64,000 nt of DNA from Avena insularis. Taxonomy: Eukaryota; Streptophyta; Magnoliopsida; Poales; Poaceae. This document shows positions 57,086-64,000 of the stretch, piece after piece (positions within the stretch are counted from its first letter, which is position 1; each line of letters opens with the position of its first letter). The translations under genes were made by a program, and so were the position numbers. The notes under the pieces are model-generated. The model was not told where the DNA came from, ran no database searches, and saw nothing but the letters and a program-made list of their open reading frames with translations. Location: positions 87,286,684 through 87,350,683 of the forward strand of contig CM042685.1 in the NCBI GenBank assembly GCA_023614405.1, given 5' to 3'.

Positions 57086-57994
57086 ATGAAAAAGCAAGTT
57101 GCTAGAAAATCTGAGTCAAACTTTAAAAAATTTCCAAGACCCAAAACTTTAGAAATTTCCCTCTTTTCTCATGATCTATCTCAATCTTTAGATGCCACGT
57201 GGAGGAAGTGGTTCATCCCGGACCCGATGTTGCAGATTCTGCAAATGTTGACTTCTGACCGTGAAGCTGAAAGAGCGGAACGTCAAGCCAACCTAGCCAC
57301 CCTTCAGTAGATAACCCAGCTTGCCCACAACAACCAAGGCCACGGAAATCAGGACAACCACGGATCTAAAATCAAGAATTTCCAGAATACCAACCCACCT
57401 GTTTTCACTAAGTCCGAAGAGCCCCTAGACGCCGATGATTGGCTGCAAACCATGGAAAATAACCTAGAAGTCGCCGGAGTGGAAGCCAACGAGAAAATTC
57501 TGTTCGCCACCCACTATCTAGCCGGAGATGCCAGGGCATGGTGGAACAGTGTTCGCGCAATGACCGGAGGCCAGATGATGACCTGGGAGGAATTCAAGGT
57601 CAAGTTTAGCAGAACCCATGTGCCACCAGGTTTGATCAAGAAAATGAGAGACGAGTTCAGAGAGCTGAAGCAAGGAAGGATGACTGTAGTGGAATACCAT
57701 GACAATTTTTTGTCATTACCTAGGTATGCCCCGGATGAGATCGACACGGAAGCCAAGAAGAAAGAAAGATTCCTGAATGGTCTGCATGACGAAATGCAGA
57801 CAGTGTTAGTCAATATCCCATTTGCTGATATTGAAGCCCTTGTGGACTCAGCTATCCAGATGGAAGGAAAGATCAACCAAGCCAATGAGAACCGCAAGCG
57901 TCGCATGATGCATCAACCAGGAACCCATCAGACCCCAAAGTATCGCCCCAACCCATCTCCAGGATTTCCCCAAGAACCAACAGACCCTCGATAA
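57086..57994 (+). pseudogene. gag: Gag capsid region (copy 2)
   Basis: The frame from 57086 passes a TAG at 57308 and continues from 57452. The retrotransposon gag signature is clear: DADDWLQTMENNLEVAGV, then GDARAWWNSVRAMTGG, TWEEFKVKFSRTHVPPG, FRELKQGRMTVVEYHDNF and EKKERFLNGLHDEMQ-type text. It forms the particle shell. It ends at a TAA at 57992; the nucleocapsid knuckle lies in another frame from about 58000, so one shift is present. The start of gag is uncertain; upstream basic residues (MKKQVARKSESNFKKFPR) may belong to it. Confidence 0.88.
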
Positions 57995-57999
57995 ACTGT

Positions 58000-58845
58000 C
58001 CGACCTATCCCAACCGTGGAAACCCTAGACCCGGAGGAAATCACAACAACCCCGGCAACTCTAGCAATTTCAACCGTGCCCCACCCAAGTTCAACAACAA
58101 CAATGCTACCGCCAACACCAACACTGCCCCTAGGACTGGAAGCAATGTTGTGCCTATCGCAGCCAAGGACAAGTCGCAAGTGACTTGTTATGACTGTGGA
58201 AATAAAGGCCACTATTCCAACGAGTGCCCCAACAAGAAGAATGCTACAGCCCCCAATGCCAATGTCCCAGCTCAGCAGCAGCGTCGTGTTCAGCCAGGAA
58301 GAAGATTTGCCCCAGGGAATTCACTCAACCGCAATGGACGTCTTTTTCTCATGCATGCTGAAGAAGCTCAAGAAGCGCCAGACGTCGTGCTGGGTATGTT
58401 TTCTGTTAATTCAGTACTTGCAAGAGTGTTGTTTGACTCTGGTGCATCGCATTCATTTGTCACCGAAGAATTTTCATGCACTAGTAAGATTCAACCAACC
58501 AAACTGAAGCATGTAATGATTGTTCAACTTCCCGGATCAACCACTAAGGCTAGGCAAATTTGCAAAGCCGTCCCTATCTGAATCCATGGCATAGATTTTT
58601 ATGAAAATCTGATAGTACTCGGAACTAAAGGTTTGGAAGTAGTACTAGGAATGGATTGGATGTCCAAACATAAAGGATTGATTGACTGTGCCAAGAAAGC
58701 CATAACCATGACCGATCACTTGAATATCAGTCGAGCATATATCTGAAACCTTACCTCGCCAATTCAAATGCAACAAGAGTATAGCCCAACCTACCATTGA
58801 CCAAGTCCGGATAGTCTATGAATACCCCGATGTATTTCCAGATGT
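58000..58845 (+). pseudogene. pol: Nucleocapsid knuckle and aspartic protease (copy 2)
   Basis: An Asn-rich linker leads to one CCHC knuckle, CYDCGNKGHYSNEC (58186-58227). The protease follows: VLFDSGASHSF with catalytic Asp near 58435, and the later VVLGMDWMSKHKG flap-side motif near 58640. In-frame TGA codons lie at 58579 and 58744 and a frameshift before RT. The protease would mature the gag-pol precursor. The corresponding part of copy 1 lies left of the window. Confidence 0.88.
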
Positions 58846-60423
58846 TTTGCCCGGTATGCCCCCAGATAGAGATATCGAGTTTATCATCGAACTAATTCCC
58901 GGAACAGGACCCATAGCCCAGAGACCATATAGTATGAACCCGTCAGAGCTAGCAGAATTGAAGAAGCAACTGGATTCCATGTTGGAAATTGGATTAATTC
59001 AACCAAGTGTGTCACCATGGAGATCACCTCTCTTGTTTGTAGACAAGAAGGATGGAGGTAACCGTTTGTGTACGGATTATCGGAAGTTGAATGATGTCAC
59101 CATCAAGAACAAGTACCCCTTGCCCAAGATAGAAGATTTGTTTGATCAGTTGACCGGTGCCAAAGTGTTTTGTAAGATTGATCTTAGAACTGGCTATCAT
59201 CAACTCAAGATTTGTGCAGAGGATATTCCAAAGACTGCCTTACCACCAGATATGGATTATAGGAGTATACTGTCATGTCTTTTGGACTAACCAATGCCCC
59301 CGCTTATTTCATGAACCTCATGAATAAGATTTTTATGGACTTCCTGGATAAGTTTGTCGTTGTTTTCATCGATGACATTCTGATTTATTCCAAATCAGAA
59401 GAAGAACATGAGCTACACCTAAGGACCATTCTAGGAACCCTTAGAGAGCATCAGTTGTATGCAAAGTTTAGCAAATGTGAATTCTGGTTACAGGAGGTAG
59501 GATTCCTCGGTCACATTGTATCAGCCGGAGGAATTTCCGTTGACCCTGCCAAAGTGAAAGATGTAGAAGATTGGCAAGCCCCAACCACTCAAACCCAAGT
59601 TCATGCATTTCTCGGATTGGCGGGATATTACCGCAAATTCGTAGAAGGATTCTCTAGTATCGCCAGACCCATGACCCAATTGCTGAAGAAGGACAAGAAG
59701 TTTGAATGAACCGACAAATGTGAAGCGAGTTTTCAAGAACTCAAGAGGAGATTGATTTCAGCCCCAATCTTGATCATGCCGGGTATCACGAAGCCCTTTG
59801 ATGTGTATTGTGACGCATCCAAGATCGGTCTCGGATGTGTGCTAATGCAAGAAGGCAAAGTTATATCTTATCTATCTCGACAACTGAAGCAACATGAGCA
59901 AAATTACCCAACCCGTGACCTCGAACTCGCAGCCGTAGTTCTAGCCCTGAAGACATGGAGACATTACCTGATGGGAAAACGTTGTGAGATCTATACGGAT
60001 CACAGGAGCCTAAAATATATATTCACTCAGAAGGAGCTGAATATGAGGCAGAGAAGATGGATTGAGCTAATCAAGGATTACGATCTAGACATTCACTATC
60101 ACCTTGGTAAAGCCAATGTGGTAGCCGATGCACTTAGCCGATTTCCATGTCGCTTGAACTCCATGATCTTGAAGGAGCAACCAAGTTTGCACAAAGAGAT
60201 GGAAGATTTTCGAATGGAATTAGTAAGTGAAGGATTTTTGGCTACCATAGAAATCCAACCCACTTTGATCAGTCAGATTAAAGAGGCGCAGAAGGAAAAT
60301 GCTAGTATTGACGGAATCAAGCGTCGTATCGGTACCGGCAAAGTACCCAGATTCACCAAGGACGAAGGAGTTCTGTGGTACAAAGGACGCCTTTGTGTAC
60401 CAGCAGATTCTGAGTTGAAATAA
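58846..60423 (+). pseudogene. pol: Reverse transcriptase and RNase H (copy 2)
   Basis: Nearly the same protein as 58-1620 of copy 1. RT opens [19 protein letters not shown]; a shift near 59230-59270 separates it from [12 protein letters not shown] and [13 protein letters not shown] at 59707 replaces the Trp codon present in copy 1. RNase H continues 59752-60150 ([31 protein letters not shown]), closer to the usual family consensus than copy 1 ([12 protein letters not shown]). TAA at 60421 ends the frame just before the integrase zinc domain. Confidence 0.93.
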
Positions 60424-61697
60424 GTTATTTTGAAGGAGGCTCATGATACTCTTTATTCTATCCACCCCGAAGGAACTAAGATGTATCAAGATTTGAAAGA
60501 GCAATTTTGGTGGCATAAGATGAAGAGAGAAATCGGAAGCTATATCGCCAAGTGTGATATATGCCAGCGAGTCAAGGCAGGACATCAAAGACCCGCTGGA
60601 TTGTTGCAACCATTGCAAATTCCGGAATGGAAATGGGATTCTGTAGGAATGGACTTTATCACTGGACTGCCTACTTCTAGTAGGGGAAATGACTCTATCT
60701 AGGTCATAGTGGACAGATTGTCCAAATTCGCCCATTTCTTGCCCGTCAAGACCACATATCAGAGTTCGAAACTAGCAGAGTTGTACATCGCTAGAATCGT
60801 TAGTTTGAATGGAGTCCCCAAGAACATCGTATCGGATCGAGGAACTCAGTTTACCTCGAGATTCTGAAGTAAAGTCCAAGAAGGTTTAGGAACCCGCCTA
60901 GATTTCAGCACAGATCACCCTCGTAATCGATGGACAAACGGAGCGAGTAAATCAAATACTCAAGATATGCTTAGAGCATGTGTGTTAGAATATGGATCCA
61001 AGTGGAAGACCGCTCGCGTTTGCAGAATTTTCAGACAACAATAGTTATCAAGCCAGTTTGCAAATGGCCCCATTTGAATTCATGTACGGAAGGAAGTGTC
61101 GCACTTTGAACTGGTCGGAAGTAGGAGAGAGTCGATTTTGGACCCGACATCCTACGAGAAGCAGAAGAGAAGGTTCACAAGATTCGTGAGCACCTCAAGA
61201 CCGCCCAATCCAGACAAAAGAGTTACATCGACAAGAGACGTAGAGACCTCGCCTTCAACATAGGAGATTTTGTTTATCTGAAAGTGTCGCCATTGAAGCG
61301 AATGCAGCATTTCCAACTCAAAGGAAAGTTAGCCGCCAGATATATCGGACCTTTCAAGATTCTGAACCGTCGAGGAGAAGTATCGTACCAATTGGAACTA
61401 CCCGAAGATATGTCAGCCGTGCACAATGTGTTCCATATCTCATTACTTCGCAAGTGTCTCGAAGTCCCCGAGAAGACCGAAGTGTTCAAAAATATCGACC
61501 ACCGGACCATAGAGATCAACGATGACCTGACCTATCCCGAAGTACCCATCCGTATTTTGGAATAAGCTTTTCGAAATACCTGAACCCGGAGCATCAAGTT
61601 TCTCAAGATTCAGTGGAGCAACCACACAGAAGAGGAAGCCACCTGGGAGCGCGAAGATCACATCCGGACGGAGTTTCCCGATCTCTTCAAATCCTAG
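60424..61697 (+). pseudogene. pol: Integrase and chromodomain (copy 2)
   Basis: The HHCC zinc domain is intact at 60430-60590. The core starts GMDFITGLP near 60650. TAG at 60701 replaces Trp, TGA lies near 60867, and several 1-2 bp indels between 60905 and 61140 disrupt the region of the third catalytic residue. The C-terminal part 61284-61565 reads well ([19 protein letters not shown]). TAA at 61563 cuts into the chromodomain, which continues to FPDLF and TAG at 61697. Clearly non-functional. Confidence 0.93.
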
Positions 61698-61742
61698 GTA
61701 ATCTTTTCGTCCTTTTTCAAATCTCGGGACGAGATTTTTTTT

Positions 61743-61756
61743 AAGGGGGGAAGGTT
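61743..61756 (+). other. Polypurine tract, copy 2
   Basis: AAGGGGGGAAGG before the 3' LTR, preceded by CTCGGGACGAGATTT as in copy 1. Confidence 0.85.
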
Positions 61757-64000
61757 TGTAACATCCCAAAAATACTAAACTTGGATCATCAAACTCAAAT
61801 CATCAAAATTAGGGTTAACAAAAAACTTTTCTAAATAAAAATATGAATGCATGCATATGAGTATGCATTGAATTTGAAATCCTTTTGAACCACCTTGTTT
61901 ATGTGTTCCATTGCTTGTAAATAGATGCTTAGGTGAAATAAACATCATCTAAACATTTCCCAAACCTTTCCTAAAGACAAGTAAATCCAAACAAGTAAAA
62001 TAAGGGAATGGTCATTTTGACCAATTTAACTCCCATGCCTACTTTGGCTGTCTCAAACTTTCAGAACCTAACAGAAACTTCTCTGGATCTTTGCACCCCT
62101 TGAATGTACTCATAACAAGGTATCAAGGCCCACTTTGTGATCATCTAGAAACTTTCAAATGCATAGTTTAAATGACAATTCAAAATTGAATCTTTATCAT
62201 ATGGGAAGATCACACTTTTTCAAAAACCACTCAAACAAGCTCAACTTTCAAAACCCAAGCATCTGCAGACTCACCAGCACCAATCTAGCACACCCACCAA
62301 AAATCTTTTCAGAATTCAAAACTTGAATTCTTGCGGCCATTTCATCAAACACTTGGCAGATTCAAATCAAACTGGCCTAACTTCACTGTTTGGAGCAGTA
62401 ATTGGGCTAAACAATGTTCACCATTGATCACCCTTGTCTCCCCTAGTGCCAACCAGTGCTTGGACCAACCCTAGCCCCTACCCTTTGCTCCATGCCATGC
62501 CAACCCGAGCACCCCCTTGCCAGCCGACAATGGCTAGCTAGCCAGAGCAAGCACCAAGCCAAAACAACATGTCTGGGAGGCAGCCCACCATCCACTGCCA
62601 CTCCCTGTCCAGCGCCAACTCGCCAGCCATCGACCACACGCATGCATCACGCGCCCATCGCCAAATGACCATGCCAAGCATGCGCCAGAGCGCCACCCTC
62701 GACCAGAGCCCACAGACCGCGCGACCCTCACCGCGTGCATACACGATCACAACCGACCCAGGAAACCGCCAGACATCCCCATTCGCCGCCCCGTGCTGCA
62801 CAGCCACCGCTCGCCGTCGAAGACGCCGCCTCTGCCGCGCAGAGCGTCGCGTGTTCCAGACCAAACCGCACCGCCCCTACAAGCGCATTAAAGCCGTAGA
62901 GCATCGCCAGGATACCACCAAGCGATCGCCACCACTGGCCATGCCTCTAGCAGCCCGTAGCCATGTCACCACCGTCGCCCGCCCATGCCGTTTGGTCTCA
63001 CCGTCGAGACTATAAATAGAGGACTCCCCAGCTCGAATTCTTCACACCATTCCACTCCTCTCTCACCCAGAATCACCCCACCTCAGTCCTAGAGCAAGTC
63101 GAGCCGTGCATCGCCGAAATTTCACAGGAGCCCGCCGCCTCTGGAGAAGAAGGGCGCCATCGATTTCGTTCACCCTAGGAGCTGCCGCGACCACCCCTGA
63201 GTTCGCCGTCGTCGACTTCGTCGTTCGCCCGCCTCGCCGACCCTCGCCAGCACCCTGGTAAGCCCCCAGCAACCCCCACTGGCCGCGCTAGGTTTCGATC
63301 TCGCCGGCGTTGCTCAATGTCGACGATGACTCCCAGCCGTTGGATTAGAATCAGATCGAACGACCCACATCGTCCCATACCGCTTTGCACCCCCTGTCTC
63401 ACTGATGTGTGGGGACAGCCACTTAAGCAGCCCGCGGAAGCGCTACGCTTAGCAGGCCGGCCCGTTAAATTTTCCCGCGTAGCCCAGTTATTTGAATTAA
63501 ACCTTTTCCATTTTATTTCAAACACACTTCTGTACCCAGTTTCAAAAATCAACCCAGATCGATTTAGTGCACCAAATTGAATGAAACTAATTTTGTTAGA
63601 AAGGTCTGGGAATGCTGAATCCAAGCCCGTTGGATTCAAGTCATTTGGATCTATAGATCACCCCTGGTAAAAATAACAAGGCAAAAGCTTTTTTGCATTC
63701 AAACATTTTTCAAATTTAAACCATAATAGCTTTTGAGTTGATTCCAACTCTCAAAAATCACATTTAACCATACCTTTCATAATATATAAAAATATATAGG
63801 TTTACTTACAGAAATAATGTTCAAGTAACAAAAGAATGCTACATAGGCATTTATAGACACATTATTTAATTAAAATAAAAGGGTAAAACCTTAAAATTGT
63901 GACACCACTTTAAATCATATTCCCATGGACTAAAATATGTGGTGATGATATGTGTCAACATGATCCCATGTTTGGTTTGGAGAATATTAAATCTTAAGTA
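61757..64000 (+). repeat. 3' LTR of family A copy 2, truncated by window end
   Basis: 2,244 bp of an expected ~4.0 kb. It closely matches the 5' LTR except for promoter-proximal blocks at about 62580-62680 and 62775-62800. ORFs in the GC-rich part (62443-63639) are compositional. Confidence 0.95.
63011..63018 (+). promoter_or_regulatory. LTR TATA box, copy 2 3' LTR
   Basis: TATAAATA in GACTATAAATAGAGG, the same context as the 5' LTR. Confidence 0.8.

Noticed and set aside
1..64000. A new defence, toxin or biosynthetic system
   Set aside because: No such gene recognised; the coding content is transposon-derived throughout.

Overview
This window is plant nuclear DNA made almost entirely of nested transposable elements. 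I found no ordinary host gene, rRNA, tRNA or CRISPR array. Very long-LTR Ty3/gypsy chromoviruses, a TNP2-type CACTA transposon and a solo LTR starting TGTTGGGAATATGCCCTAGAGG (the style of Triticeae BARE/Angela/WIS copia elements) point to a grass, probably Pooideae. The species cannot be fixed from the sequence.

Layout. (1) 1-10964: 3' part of a gypsy chromovirus ('family A', copy 1). It has pol 1-2918, a polypurine tract, and a 4.0-kb 3' LTR split by an unrelated reverse-oriented solo LTR (6917-10855, target duplication ATGAA). (2) 10965-16700: a minus-strand LTR start into which copy 1 inserted, a minus-strand gag-like pseudogene (12149-13830) with a displaced fragment of itself, and a degenerate tandem array (14690-16490). 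(3) 16701-46262: a second long-LTR gypsy element ('family R'). Its 5' LTR is cut into three pieces by a solo copia LTR (19498-20863, duplication CCAGA) and by a CACTA transposon (22409-43633). The CACTA is itself interrupted inside its TNP2 transposase gene by a complete minus-strand LTR element that carries only gag (24453-35589, duplication TCCTC). The R LTR end and primer-binding site are tandemly duplicated (43903-45007), followed by a broken gag-like region. (4) 46280-51904: fragments of three more LTR elements, ending in a pseudogene with the 'putative gypsy-type transposon' domain. (5) 51905-64000: family A copy 2, with complete 5' LTR, PBS, an extra ORF1, gag, protease, RT, RNase H, integrase, chromodomain and PPT, and a 3' LTR that runs off the window.

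How it fits together. Every coding region is an element gene and nearly all are broken. The gag-only element has PBS, PPT, LTRs and target duplication but no pol, so it must have moved with enzymes supplied in trans. Its PPT region resembles that of family A. CACTA carries the usual two genes (TNP2-like transposase; TNP1/En-Spm-like protein with an ULP1-like tail) plus a small viroplasmin-like ORF.

The most interesting signals are inside the LTRs: short acidic, codon-like segments conserved between copies, a perfect hairpin at the same place in two different LTR families, and a promoter-proximal block that differs sharply between the two LTRs of copy 2. All dating and splicing statements are inference from reading by eye; no alignments or searches were run.
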